Part shown: piece by piece, positions 17,706-26,373 of the stretch | Numbering within the stretch: position 1 is the stretch's first letter | Layout of the letters: every line of letters starts with the position of its first letter | From: Oscillospiraceae bacterium | Lineage (GTDB): Bacteria; Bacillota; Clostridia; Oscillospirales; Acutalibacteraceae | Assembly: GCA_029012445.1 (NCBI GenBank) | Contig: JAQXMC010000023.1 | Coordinates: 1 to 64,000 of the forward strand | Reading direction: 5' to 3' | DNA: 64,000 nucleotides | Made by a program: the position numbers and the translations under genes | The notes under the pieces: model-generated | Database searches by the model: none | The model's input: the letters and a program-made list of their open reading frames with translations, nothing else | Told to the model about the DNA's origin: nothing

Positions 17706-18527
17706 ATGGTCTCAATCAACGGAACGGGAATGAAGCGCGCTGTGCTCATAAACGATCTTTCATGCATCGGCAAATGCTCGCTAAGCGTTGCAATGCCGAT
17801 AATCTCCGCCTACGGAGCGGAGACGGTGCCGCTTCCGACAGCAATACTTTCAACCCACACGGGCGGCTTTGAAAACTATGTTGTTCGGGATATGACGGAG
17901 GAAATGTCGGCTTTTATAGCTCACTGGAAAAGTATCGGCGCCGGATTTGACTGCATCTATACGGGATTTTTCTGCTCGGTCGAGCAAATGAAGCTGACAG
18001 AGCAGTTTATCAGGGATTTTTCAGATGAAAATACTCTCGTTATAGTTGATCCGGTTCTTGGCGACTGGGGCGAGCTTTACGGCTGCTTTTCAGATTCACA
18101 TGTCGAGGCAATGCGCAGTCTTTGCGCTCTGGCCGATGTCATAACGCCGAATGTGACCGAGGCGGCTCTGCTGACAGGCTGCGGGATTGAAACTCCTGCG
18201 GACGAGCTTCTGAAAAAGCTGAATGTCAGAAATGCGGTCATAACCGGCGTCAGATCCGGGGAGAACATAGGCTATCTGGCTGATTTTTCGGGCAACAGGA
18301 TATCAATTGAAAAAGAATATCTGCCTATCCGGCTTCACGGGACGGGCGATGTGTTTGCGTCCTCTTTCTGCGGCGAGCTTCTGAACGGAAAAAGCTATCG
18401 GGACGCTCTTATCGGCGCCGCCGACTTCTGCGCCGAAAGCATAGAAGAAACCTCGAAACGCCTTCCCGCTCACTGGTACGGTCTGGCGTTTGAGGATGTT
18501 CTGAAAAGAAGAATGAAGCTTAGCTGA
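17706..18527 (+). CDS. pdxY: Pyridoxal/pyridoxamine kinase
   Basis: A 273-residue ribokinase-fold vitamin B6 kinase. It shows VLINDLSCIGKCSLSVAMP (about 14-32) and PTAILSTHTGGF (about 46-57), the PdxY/PdxK hallmarks. DPVLGDWGELY (about 117-127) and the C-terminal LHGTGDVFASSF (about 212-223) hold the anion hole and the catalytic Asp. GGGAGG precedes ATG 17706. It phosphorylates pyridoxal to the PLP cofactor. A close member of the ribokinase fold such as HMP kinase is less likely because of the SCIGKCSLS motif. Confidence 0.88.
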   Translation: MVSINGTGMKRAVLINDLSCIGKCSLSVAMPIISAYGAETVPLPTAILSTHTGGFENYVVRDMTEEMSAFIAHWKSIGAGFDCIYTGFFCSVEQMKLTEQFIRDFSDENTLVIVDPVLGDWGELYGCFSDSHVEAMRSLCALADVITPNVTEAALLTGCGIETPADELLKKLNVRNAVITGVRSGENIGYLADFSGNRISIEKEYLPIRLHGTGDVFASSFCGELLNGKSYRDALIGAADFCAESIEETSKRLPAHWYGLAFEDVLKRRMKLS

Positions 18528-18556
18528 CACAGCAAAAATATGAATAAGAGATAAAG

Positions 18557-18598
18557 AAGCGCAATGTAAAGCTATAAAAGCTTGCATTGCGCTTTTGC
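18557..18598. terminator. Bidirectional terminator, pdxY / kinase-like gene
   Basis: AAGCGCAATG and CATTGCGCTT, with an inner AAGCT/AGCTT extension, flanked by TTTTGCTTTT on the plus strand and CTTTATCTC on the minus strand. Confidence 0.65.
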
Positions 18599-18604
18599 TT
18601 TTAT

Positions 18605-19354
18605 TTAATCAAAATAAACGGCCTCAAGCCAAGGCTCGAGTATTTTCCGCTCCCTCTCGTTAGCGTAAGGCAGCTTTGCCGCAGAGATGACAGGCAGCCA
18701 TTTTCTGACTCTGTGAACATCCGACTGCGTTTTTCGGCAGAAGAGCTTGAGATATGCCGTCGCAAATTCGTTGCAGCCCTCAAGCATAAATGTCAGATAT
18801 GTGCTTGCCGCGTCTGCGTAAATACTTCCCTGAGCGGCGTGCGTCCAGTCGATGATGTAGTATTTTCCGTCCTCACCGTGAATTATATTGTCCGGTGAAA
18901 AACAGCCGTGAAAAATACCGTCTCCGTCAGGCAGATTTTTCAATATCCGAAGAAGATCCTCTTTAAGCTCCGGCCGAAGCTCGGTTTTGGCGATATCTCT
19001 TTTTAATCTGTCCTTGAGCTCGGGCAGATCGGTTTTTCTCGGCGTATGCATGGAGATTTGCAGTTCGACAAGCTTTTCGAGGCTGAGCATTGCTTCAGAC
19101 CGATTTTCGTTTATTTTGTCGTCGAGGCTTTTGCCCTCAATGAAATCAGAGACAATAGCCCATTTTTCGTCAATCTGAATTATCCGGGATATCGACGGAA
19201 CATTCAGCCCGGCGCACTGAGCCTGAGTCTGGTTGAACGCCTCGGTGAAAATTTTGGCTTTTGAAACATTTTTTTCAAAAACCTTGAGACATTTATTTCC
19301 GTCTCTGTATATTGTTCTGTCGTTCCTTAAAGCGATAATTCTGTCTAAAAGCAT
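18605..19354 (-). CDS. APH-family phosphotransferase (protein-kinase-like fold)
   Basis: A 249-residue kinase-fold protein. The Lys of CLKVFEK (about 26) is the likely ATP-binding Lys. FIEGKSLDDKI marks the lobe linker. The catalytic loop is HGCFSPDNI (about 145-153) and the metal site is IIDWTHA (about 163-169). It resembles aminoglycoside/choline phosphotransferases, but the substrate cannot be deduced and drug resistance should not be assumed. It is monocistronic on the minus strand. Confidence 0.7.
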   Translation of the reverse strand: MLLDRIIALRNDRTIYRDGNKCLKVFEKNVSKAKIFTEAFNQTQAQCAGLNVPSISRIIQIDEKWAIVSDFIEGKSLDDKINENRSEAMLSLEKLVELQISMHTPRKTDLPELKDRLKRDIAKTELRPELKEDLLRILKNLPDGDGIFHGCFSPDNIIHGEDGKYYIIDWTHAAQGSIYADAASTYLTFMLEGCNEFATAYLKLFCRKTQSDVHRVRKWLPVISAAKLPYANERERKILEPWLEAVYFD

Positions 19355-19531
19355 CTGCCGAGCCCCCGATCTTTGCCTGATATATATAGGATTATCGACT
19401 TTATTCTATCAAATTTTCGGGCTTATGAGTATTTCTAAATTTGCATAGGCTATATATCAAAAATAATATACCCATGGCGGCGTCTATATATAATTATGCT
19501 TTAAGCAGCGGTGGGGATATGCAATAAAAAC

Positions 19532-19562
19532 AATTCCGCCGGCCGGAATTTGATGCTATAAT
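19532..19562 (+). promoter_or_regulatory. Fe-ADH promoter with palindrome in the -35 position
   Basis: TATAAT at 19557-19562 has no recognisable -35. Instead the near-palindrome AATTCCG-CCGGC-CGGAATT (19532-19550) covers that position, suggesting an activator or redox-sensor site. The identity of the regulator is unknown. Confidence 0.45.
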
Positions 19563-19626
19563 CTCAAAGAACGGATAAATAGAAAAACAAAGGATCCGTA
19601 AATAATTATAAAAGGAGTAATACCAT

Positions 19627-20844
19627 ATGGCACGTTTTACTTTACCAAGAGACATTTATCATGGCGAAGGCGCATTGGAGGCTCTTAAGACCTTTGAAGG
19701 AAAGAGAGCTATCGTCTGCATCGGCGGAAGCAGCATGAAGAAGTTCGGATTTCTCGACAAAGCGGTTTCTTATCTCAAGGAAGCCGGAATGGAGGTCGAG
19801 ATCTTTGACGGCATCGAGCCTGACCCGTCAGTCGAAACGGTAATGAGAGGCGCAGAGGCAATGCAGAAATTCCAGCCCGACTGGATCGTTGCTATGGGCG
19901 GCGGCTCACCGATAGACGCCGCAAAGGCTATGTGGATCAAATATGAATATCCCGATGTCACATTCGAGGATATGTGCAAGGTCTTCGGTCTGCCGAAGCT
20001 TCGCAGAAAGGCTCACTTCTGCGCTGTTTCTTCAACCTCAGGCACTGCTACCGAGGTTACGGCATTCTCGATTATCACCGACTATTCAAAGGGCATCAAG
20101 TACCCGATAGCCGATTTTGAGATCACCCCCGATGTTGCGATTGTCGATCCGGCTCTGGCTCAGACGATGCCCAAGAAGCTCGTTGCCCACACCGGAATGG
20201 ACGCTATGACTCACGCAATCGAAGCTTATGTTTCAACAGCAAACTGCGATTACACCGATCCTCTTGCGCTTTATGCGATCAAGATGATAAAGGACGATCT
20301 TGTCGATTCATATAACGGAGACAAGGAAAAGAGAGACAAGATGCATAACGCCCAGTGCCTTGCCGGCATGGCTTTCTCAAACGCACTTCTCGGCATTGTT
20401 CACTCAATGGCTCACAAGACCGGCGCGGCTTTTGCCGACTACGGCGCACACATTATCCACGGCGCAGCAAACGCTATGTACCTGCCGAAGGTTATCGCTT
20501 TCAACGCCAAAGACGAGACAGCTAAAAAGCGTTACGCTGTTATTGCCGACTATATGGGACTCGGCGGAAAAGACGACGATGAGAAGGTTTCGCTTCTTAT
20601 CGCATATCTCAGAAAAATGAACGACGAACTTAATATACCGCACTGCATCAAGAATTACGGCGCTGACAGCTATCCGACCGAGAACGGCTTTGTTCCCGAG
20701 GAGGTATTCCTTGAGAGACTGCCCGAGATAGCCAAGAACGCACTCGGCGACGCCTGCACCGGATCAAATCCGAGACAGCCCAGCCAGGAGGAAATGGAAA
20801 AACTGCTCAAGTGCTGCTATTACGACACTGAAGTCGATTTCTGA
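19627..20844 (+). CDS. Iron-containing alcohol dehydrogenase (butanol-dehydrogenase-like)
   Basis: A 405-residue group III metal-dependent ADH. The NAD(P)-binding motif AMGGGSPIDAAKA is near residue 94. SSTSGTATE (about 137) is the nucleotide/substrate motif. The iron ligands lie in GMDAMTHAIEAY (about 194-205, Asp and His), HSMAHKTGA (about 259-267) and HGAANA (about 279). Full length. AAAGGAG precedes ATG 19627. It is the first gene of an operon with nfnA-nfnB (30-bp gap), which suggests aldehyde or ketone reduction tied to NADPH and ferredoxin balance. Confidence 0.9.
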   Translation: MARFTLPRDIYHGEGALEALKTFEGKRAIVCIGGSSMKKFGFLDKAVSYLKEAGMEVEIFDGIEPDPSVETVMRGAEAMQKFQPDWIVAMGGGSPIDAAKAMWIKYEYPDVTFEDMCKVFGLPKLRRKAHFCAVSSTSGTATEVTAFSIITDYSKGIKYPIADFEITPDVAIVDPALAQTMPKKLVAHTGMDAMTHAIEAYVSTANCDYTDPLALYAIKMIKDDLVDSYNGDKEKRDKMHNAQCLAGMAFSNALLGIVHSMAHKTGAAFADYGAHIIHGAANAMYLPKVIAFNAKDETAKKRYAVIADYMGLGGKDDDEKVSLLIAYLRKMNDELNIPHCIKNYGADSYPTENGFVPEEVFLERLPEIAKNALGDACTGSNPRQPSQEEMEKLLKCCYYDTEVDF

Positions 20845-20874
20845 TAAGCGGAAAAAAGACAAGGAGACCTGAAA

Positions 20875-21729
20875 ATGTATAAGATCATCAGAAAAAAAAT
20901 TCTTAATCCGACCGTTACCGAAATGCATGTTTATGCTCCGCTTGTAGCCCGAAAGGCTCTTCCCGGTCAGTTTATAATACTGCGTGTTTCGGAGGACGGC
21001 GAAAGGATCCCGCTCACTGTCGCGGGCTGCAATAAAGAGGAGGGCACCGTCAGGATAATTTTCCAGGTTGTCGGCGCAACGACTGTGCGTCTTAACGAGC
21101 TGAACGAGGGCGAATATATCCACGATTTTGTCGGGCCGCTCGGAACTCCCACTGATCTTAAAGGTCTCAAAAAGGCTTGCATAGTCGGCGGCGGCGTTGG
21201 CTGCGCCATTGCCCTGCCGATAGCCGAGGCATTGCATGATATGGGTTGTGAAGTGGTATCAATTGTCGGATTTCGCACAGAAAGTCTGCTCATACTTGAA
21301 AACGAATTCAAACAGGCCTCAGACCGCCTTTATGTTATGACCGACGACGGCACCTATGGCGAAAAAGGTAATGTGTCCCAAAAACTCTCTCAGATATTAA
21401 AGGATGAAACTTTCGATAAAGTTATCACCATAGGTCCGCTGGTCATGATGAAGAGCGTGGCTCAGACCACTAAACCGACCGGAATACCTTGCGTAGTTTC
21501 AATGAACCCTATTATGATAGACGGTACGGGAATGTGCGGCGGATGCAGATTGACGCTTCATCAGGACGGCAAATCCGTCACGAAGTTTGCCTGCGTGGAC
21601 GGCCCGGATTTCAACGGGTATGAGGTGGACTTCGACGAAGCAATCTCCCGCAGCCACCTGTATCGCAATTTTGAAAGACATGCATATGACGAAGCGTGTC
21701 ATCTTTTTAAAAAGGAAGAGGTAAAATGA
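20875..21729 (+). CDS. nfnA: NADH-dependent ferredoxin:NADP+ oxidoreductase small subunit NfnA
   Basis: A 284-residue ferredoxin-NADP reductase-type FAD/NAD protein. An N-terminal beta-barrel has RIPLTVAG for flavin binding, the nucleotide domain has CIVGGGVGCAIALP (about 101-114), and the C-terminus has the 2Fe-2S motif DGTGMCGGCRL...FACVDGP. These features mark the small subunit of the bifurcating transhydrogenase, also known as SudB or the GltA-associated subunit. Its stop overlaps the nfnB start (ATGA). AAGGAG precedes ATG 20875. With NfnB it couples NADH and reduced ferredoxin oxidation to the reduction of two NADP+. Confidence 0.88.
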   Translation: MYKIIRKKILNPTVTEMHVYAPLVARKALPGQFIILRVSEDGERIPLTVAGCNKEEGTVRIIFQVVGATTVRLNELNEGEYIHDFVGPLGTPTDLKGLKKACIVGGGVGCAIALPIAEALHDMGCEVVSIVGFRTESLLILENEFKQASDRLYVMTDDGTYGEKGNVSQKLSQILKDETFDKVITIGPLVMMKSVAQTTKPTGIPCVVSMNPIMIDGTGMCGGCRLTLHQDGKSVTKFACVDGPDFNGYEVDFDEAISRSHLYRNFERHAYDEACHLFKKEEVK

Positions 21730-23114
21730 TGGTTTCAAATGTTCAAAAAGCATGCCCGATGCCGGAGCAAGAGCCGGAAAACAGAATTCATAATTTTAAA
21801 GAAGTTGCCTTGGGCTACACCGAGGAAGACGCTTTGAACGAGGCTCAGAGATGTCTCAACTGCAAAAACAAGCCCTGCATGAAGGGCTGCCCGGTCAATA
21901 TCGACATTCCCGCATTTATAGCAAAGATCCGTGAGAAGGATTATGACGCCGCTTATGATATCATCAGCGAAAGCTCATGCCTGCCCGCAGTCTGCGGCAG
22001 AGTCTGCCCGCAGGAGAACCAGTGCGAGCGCAACTGCATCAGAGGCATAAAGGGCGATCCGGTCTGCATAGGAAGACTTGAACGCTTTGTTGCCGACCGC
22101 CACAGAACTTCCGGCTGCGGCGCTGAGAAGGCGATAAAAAAGAACGGCCATAAAGTCGCCGTTATCGGTTCGGGCCCCTCAGGTCTTTCCTGCGCCGGTG
22201 ATCTTGCGAAAAAGGGATATGAAGTTACGGTATTTGAAGCACTACACACAGAGGGCGGCGTACTGATATACGGTATACCTGAATTCAGACTTCCGAAGAG
22301 CATCGTCAAGACAGAGGTCGATGAGCTGAAGAACGAGGGCGTTGAGTTTATGACCAACACAGTCATAGGCAAGACTCTCACTATTGATGAGCTTTTTGAA
22401 AGCGGATATGAGGCTGTCTATATCGGTTCCGGAGCAGGACTGCCGAGATTTATGGGAATAAAAGGCGAAAATCTCGACGGTGTTTATTCCGCTAACGAGT
22501 TTCTGACGAGAATAAATCTCATGAAAGCCTATGAGGATGACGGCGAAACGCCCGTTATCAGAGGCAAGAGAGTCGCTGTCGTCGGCGGCGGAAATGTCGC
22601 AATGGACGCCGCAAGATGCGCAAGAAGACTCGGCGGAGAAGTAACGATAATATACAGAAGAAGCGAAGAGGAGCTCCCGGCAAGACACGAGGAAGTCGGT
22701 CACGCCAAGGAAGAGGGCATAGAATTCAGCTTCCTGACCTCACCGCTTGAGATAAAGGGCAACGAGGATCATTTCGTCAGCGGCATTGTCTGCCAGAAAA
22801 TGGCTCTCGGTGAGCCTGACGAAAGCGGACGCAGAAAACCGATACCGCTTGAGGGCAGTGAATTTGAACTCCCCGTCGACTGCGTTATCATGGCGATAGG
22901 AACTTCACCCAACCCGCTGATAAGGTCAACGACAAAGGGACTTGACACGAACAGCAGAGGCGGAATTATCACAGATGAGGACTGCAAGTCATCAAGAGAA
23001 GCCGTTTATGCCGGCGGAGACGCCGTCACAGGCTCGGCGACTGTAATATCCGCTATGGGAGCCGGAAAGACCGCCGCTGAAAGCATAGACCGTATGTTAA
23101 GAAAAATCAGCTGA
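21726..23114 (+). CDS. nfnB: NADH-dependent ferredoxin:NADP+ oxidoreductase large subunit NfnB (GltA-like)
   Basis: A 462-residue flavoprotein. The N-terminus has the iron-sulfur region CLNCKNKPCMKGCP and CGRVCPQENQCERNC for two 4Fe-4S clusters. An FAD-binding VIGSGPSGLSCAGDLAKKGY motif starts near residue 146, and the NADPH Rossmann motif AVVGGGNVAMDAARCARRLG near 281. It ends with the second FAD motif YAGGDAV...GAGKTAAESI. Homologues are often annotated as glutamate synthase small chain, but no large GltB chain is adjacent and nfnA is, so NfnB is the better name. Confidence 0.88.
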   Translation: MMVSNVQKACPMPEQEPENRIHNFKEVALGYTEEDALNEAQRCLNCKNKPCMKGCPVNIDIPAFIAKIREKDYDAAYDIISESSCLPAVCGRVCPQENQCERNCIRGIKGDPVCIGRLERFVADRHRTSGCGAEKAIKKNGHKVAVIGSGPSGLSCAGDLAKKGYEVTVFEALHTEGGVLIYGIPEFRLPKSIVKTEVDELKNEGVEFMTNTVIGKTLTIDELFESGYEAVYIGSGAGLPRFMGIKGENLDGVYSANEFLTRINLMKAYEDDGETPVIRGKRVAVVGGGNVAMDAARCARRLGGEVTIIYRRSEEELPARHEEVGHAKEEGIEFSFLTSPLEIKGNEDHFVSGIVCQKMALGEPDESGRRKPIPLEGSEFELPVDCVIMAIGTSPNPLIRSTTKGLDTNSRGGIITDEDCKSSREAVYAGGDAVTGSATVISAMGAGKTAAESIDRMLRKIS

Positions 23115-23152
23115 TTCTGATATGTTTCCCCATATTATATAATCCTATACAG

Positions 23153-23195
23153 AAAACCGCCGCGTCCGGAATTATTTCCGGGCGCGGCGGTTTTT
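23153..23195. terminator. Strong terminator after nfnB
   Basis: AAAACCGCCGC...GCGGCGGTTTTT with inner GTCCGGAA/TTCCGGGC pairing and a TTAT loop. It is T-rich on the plus side and probably shared with the convergent LysR gene. Confidence 0.85.
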
Positions 23196-23209
23196 GAACT
23201 TAGCGATTA

Positions 23210-24139
23210 TCAGTCTGAGTTTTTATTGAAATTTTCTCTTTTTGATCTGCATAGCTCGGTTATAAACTGCATATCGAGCTCAGAAAGCTGATATCCCTTT
23301 TTGCGGATAAGAACATCTTTATATATCCTCGTGTTCCCGCTGCTTCTGCGCTGAACAAGTCCGTATCTGCCAAGAAGCTCGTCCGGAATGGGGGAGACCC
23401 ACATGAAGGTCTGCGGATTCTGAGAAAGAAGCTCGAACTGGCTTGCCCTCTCAAAAACGAATATCCGTTTGTGTATATTGTCCGGCAATTCGTCTTTTTT
23501 GACCTGCGCCGTCGGCAGAGACGGAACGAACGGGTCGGCGTGAGCTATCTCAATGAGATCTTCAAGGTCGTTGAAAGAAATGTCCTCTTTTTCAGCCAGA
23601 GTGCTGTTCTTGTTCATCAGCAAAACATAGCTGAATGTTGTGACGACTTCGTATTCAAGCTCTTTTTCGTCCATCAGGGATTTATAGTGCCTGTCATAAT
23701 CTTCGGCATATCTCACAATACCGAGTTTATAGTCCTCCTCCTGAACATTTTTCAGCGTACGCATCGAGTTCGTTTCTTTATAGATAGCTTCGACCTCGTT
23801 TTCGCCGGCGAGCGCTTTTGAGAAGCGGGCGAAAGCGTCGGCAATATAGCTGGCTCTGGGCACCGAAACGGAGAATCTTTTTTTCCGTGAAGCTCCGTTT
23901 TTGAACATACCCTCGACTTCATCGACCTGCTTGAGTATTTTCTTCGCATATTTCAGAAAGGTTTCGCCCTCGGCGGTCGGTATCATGCCTTTCGGGCAGC
24001 GCTCAAAGACAGCGACGCCGAGCGAGGATTCGAGTTCCTTTATTGCCCGGCTGAGGTTGGGCTGACCGATATAAAGCTTTTCGGCGGCCTTGTTGATAGA
24101 TCCGGTCTTTGCGACCTCGACCGCATATTTCAGGTGCAT
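23210..24139 (-). CDS. LysR-family transcriptional regulator
   Basis: A regulator of about 309 residues. The N-terminal winged helix reads HLKYAVEVAKTGSINKAAEK then YIGQPNLSRAIKELE, typical LysR. A periplasmic-binding-like effector domain fills the rest, with a substrate-type segment from about 95 to 300. I start at ATG 24139, where the HTH begins; the frame stays open to 24334 but the extra residues are not LysR-like. The ribosome site is not ideal, GAGGGGG lying 17 bp upstream. It converges on the Fe-ADH/nfn operon; whether it regulates that operon is unknown. Confidence 0.82.
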   Translation of the reverse strand: MHLKYAVEVAKTGSINKAAEKLYIGQPNLSRAIKELESSLGVAVFERCPKGMIPTAEGETFLKYAKKILKQVDEVEGMFKNGASRKKRFSVSVPRASYIADAFARFSKALAGENEVEAIYKETNSMRTLKNVQEEDYKLGIVRYAEDYDRHYKSLMDEKELEYEVVTTFSYVLLMNKNSTLAEKEDISFNDLEDLIEIAHADPFVPSLPTAQVKKDELPDNIHKRIFVFERASQFELLSQNPQTFMWVSPIPDELLGRYGLVQRRSSGNTRIYKDVLIRKKGYQLSELDMQFITELCRSKRENFNKNSD

Positions 24140-24187
24140 TAAGTTGATTGAAAACACCCCCTCGGTTTTCTTTTGAACAATGTTGAT

Positions 24188-24203
24188 ACATATTCTATCA
24201 CAA
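24188..24203 (-). promoter_or_regulatory. Extended -10 promoter candidate of the LysR gene
   Basis: On the minus strand TTGTGATAGAATATGT gives TG-a-TAGAAT, the same 16-mer as at 406-421. The flanking 24140-24367 holds no gene that I can support. Confidence 0.4.
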
Positions 24204-24367
24204 AAAATCAGAGTAATCCATAGTTTAAACCGATAAATTTTATTCGATACGCTCAAAGCTTGTGCTAAGCAGGGCTTTACCGTGACCGCAAATATCGCTT
24301 GCTTCATTAATTTGCCGCATCCGATTGGCTTCAAAATGCCTCGGTTTTAAGTGCTTTTCAGAGTATT

Positions 24368-24882
24368 TTAATTTATATCTTCATATATTTGCCTCAAATG
24401 AGACAAATATATATCCGACTCAGCGCGGCTTTTAAAAACGATAATATTTTTATCCTTATATTTTTTCATCAGTTCAATTATTGACGGTCGCTGTCTGAAT
24501 TGAAATTTTTAATGAAATTTAAAAACTCCTCGTCCTGTTCACCGGAATTTTCAGTCCACGGCATATCCGAACGCGGCTTGCCGGTCCTTGAATTTATTCC
24601 CTCGAGGCAGATTTCCGTCGGATAATCGAGAAAAAACACAGTGTCGCATTTTTTAATCCGCATTTCGAGAGTTTTGCCGTAATTGCCGTCAATTATCCAT
24701 GCGTCTTCGGCGACGGCTGCGTTCAGCCGTTTTTAAAATGTTTCCTGCGAAACGGTGGTTTTATCTGCGTTCCGGTAGAGTATGTCAAGATGAACGAGCG
24801 GGATTTTCGTTATATTGTGCAAAGCCTTTGAAAATTTGCTTTTGCCGCTTCCGGGGCAGCCTATGACGATTATGCGTTTCAA
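24368..24882 (-). pseudogene. Decayed P-loop nucleotide kinase-like ATPase (FlaR/adenylate-kinase type)
   Basis: AGGAGG and TTG 24882 begin a frame reading KRIIVIGCPGSGKSKFSKAL, a clear Walker A ATPase of the FlaR/topology-modulation type. After SQETF the frame meets TAA and then resumes without a shift as KRLNAAVAEDAWIIDGNYGK, so one nonsense mutation (TAA, probably from CAA) breaks it. Later, after NFNSDS, a one-base loss shifts the frame. The continuation IIELMKKYKDKNIIVFKSR to HLRQIYEDIN follows and stops at 24368. The 515-bp length, two over a multiple of three, agrees with a single deletion. Confidence 0.8.
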
Positions 24883-25354
24883 GAGAAATACCTCCTAAAT
24901 ATTAGCGCATTTCTGTATCATTCGGCACAGATTATCATAAATATTAACCGGTATGTTCTGATTTTAAACTATTGCGGCATTTGAAAAACGCCGTGTTTCA
25001 GCCTTGCGGATTTCTTTGCTCTGTCATATAATCAATATATTTTGAGATCAAAATATCCGGCCGGTCAACCGCAAGACGCTTAATTTTTCGGATACTGCTT
25101 TATATATTATACAAAACCGAGCGAAAGCCGTCAACATTCCTGTTAATAGGCGCCGTGTTAAAGTCCGCCGATAAACAAAAGACAGATTCCGGCTGAGACT
25201 TGCCTTCCGATAAAAAGATGAGCGTACCCGAAAGATAAGTTCTGAAAAGCTATGTTTTGACAGTGAAAGAAAAATTGCCTGATCAGAACAAAAATCACAA
25301 TATTTTGACAACAAACCGACACATTTTTATGAAATGCTGTTAATAAATAGTTTA
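24883..25354. other. Gene-free region between the pseudogene and the lipoprotein
   Basis: About 470 bp with no convincing ORF carrying a ribosome site on either strand and no clear hairpin. The open frames on the minus strand have no family resemblance. Confidence 0.4.
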
Positions 25355-25383
25355 TTGACTTGTCGGCACATTGGTTGTATAAT
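25355..25383 (+). promoter_or_regulatory. Near-perfect sigma-A promoter of the lipoprotein gene
   Basis: TTGACT (25355-25360), a 17-bp spacer and TATAAT (25378-25383), 32 bp before the start codon. Confidence 0.85.
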
Positions 25384-25415
25384 TTATTCATATTGTTTAT
25401 TACGGAGGGAAAAGC

Positions 25416-26174
25416 ATGAAAAAGCTTATTGTCCCTGTTCTTGCTCTCCTGATTATATCATTGTTCGTGGCATGTTCAGGGCGCGGCGGTGAAAACACAT
25501 ACACCGGCGATTTTAAGGAATACAGCAATTTGTCGGATTCCTCTTCGGGCAGTTTAAACACTTCTTCCGGGGATACGGCTTCATCGACGGTCACGGTACC
25601 GCTGACAACACAGGTCGGAGGAACGGTCCCTGAGGTCACAACGACTCAGCCGACAACGGAATTTTCCACCATTGATTATACGCCGATAGTGCCTGACACA
25701 ACAAAGCCGATAGTCAACACTACATATTATTCCGATCCGAACAGCACGACGAACAGCCTGACGCCGTTATCACCAAGCGACACGACTTCTTCGACGACAA
25801 ATTCATCTGATGAGAAAAAACATCCTGTAAAGATAAAAAATAATGAGACCTATGTTTTTTTCAATACGCAGGATAATAAATTAGTTCTCAAGCTGATTGT
25901 TCAATCGGAAAAAATTAAGGGAAAGCCTAAAGCCAGTTCAGGAGGAGATGCCATTATTACGGTAGATGGAAAGTCCTATCAGAACAGACGATATAATGTT
26001 TTGAATAAGTTAGATCCTGATGGTGGAATTGTTGTCGAGTTACCGATATCAAATAATGACAATATTAATTTTGTGAGTGGTGACACTGTAACTGTAACAC
26101 TTAAAGAAGGCGCAATAAAGACTGATAAGAACTATATAAATGAAAAGTTTACAAGCGGTGTAGGCTATTACTAA
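25416..26174 (+). CDS. Predicted lipoprotein with Ser/Thr-rich linker, unknown function
   Basis: A 252-residue protein. A type II signal peptide ends in the lipobox LFVAC, making C20 the lipidated residue. Residues about 30-135 are a low-complexity Ser/Thr/Pro linker (SPSDTTSSTTNSS). The last 115 or so residues form a beta-rich domain (YVFFNTQDNKLVLKLIV, VTVTLKEGAIKTD) that I do not recognise. From about 25830 the DNA becomes visibly more A/T-rich and uses codons unlike the 5' part, suggesting domain acquisition. Ribosome site GGAGGG. It is probably anchored on the outer membrane face of the cell. Confidence 0.75.
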   Translation: MKKLIVPVLALLIISLFVACSGRGGENTYTGDFKEYSNLSDSSSGSLNTSSGDTASSTVTVPLTTQVGGTVPEVTTTQPTTEFSTIDYTPIVPDTTKPIVNTTYYSDPNSTTNSLTPLSPSDTTSSTTNSSDEKKHPVKIKNNETYVFFNTQDNKLVLKLIVQSEKIKGKPKASSGGDAIITVDGKSYQNRRYNVLNKLDPDGGIVVELPISNNDNINFVSGDTVTVTLKEGAIKTDKNYINEKFTSGVGYY

Positions 26175-26195
26175 TACTAATACCCGAATGTTTAA

Positions 26196-26217
26196 GGCGG
26201 AGCGAAAACGCTCCGCC
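26196..26217 (+). terminator. Hairpin after the lipoprotein gene
   Basis: GGCGGAGCG, loop AAAA, CGCTCCGCC, followed only by TGATTTA. It is a weak terminator by itself; the 26265 hairpin follows. Confidence 0.55.
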
Positions 26218-26264
26218 TGATTTACAATTCCGGATAAATGCAGTATGAAAATGAATAATAAATC

Positions 26265-26298
26265 AAAGACCTGTTTCGTTTCTGAAACAGGTCTTTTT
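26265..26298 (+). terminator. Second, T-tract terminator after the lipoprotein
   Basis: AGACCTGTTTC pairs with GAAACAGGTCT across a 6-nt loop and is followed by TTTTTTG. Confidence 0.85.
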
Positions 26299-26337
26299 TG
26301 ATAAGCCGGCTTAATCGTTAGTGTGGGATTTTTCAAA

Positions 26338-26370
26338 AAACATGCCGCGGACGACACACTGTCCGCGGCA
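26338..26370 (-). terminator. Terminator of tRNA-Leu
   Basis: On the minus strand TGCCGCGGAC and GTCCGCGGCA form a 10-bp stem just after the CCA end, followed by TGTTTTTTG. Confidence 0.8.
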
Positions 26371-26373
26371 ATT

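Noticed and set aside
18605..19354. Aminoglycoside-resistance kinase
   Set aside because: Only the general APH fold motifs are visible; nothing identifies an antibiotic substrate.
21726..23114. Glutamate synthase small chain
   Set aside because: No large chain is nearby, whereas the nfnA partner overlaps it; the Nfn assignment explains both genes.
24140..24334. N-terminal extension of the LysR frame
   Set aside because: The residues before MHLKYAVEVAK are unlike LysR proteins, and the extended -10 lies inside this stretch.
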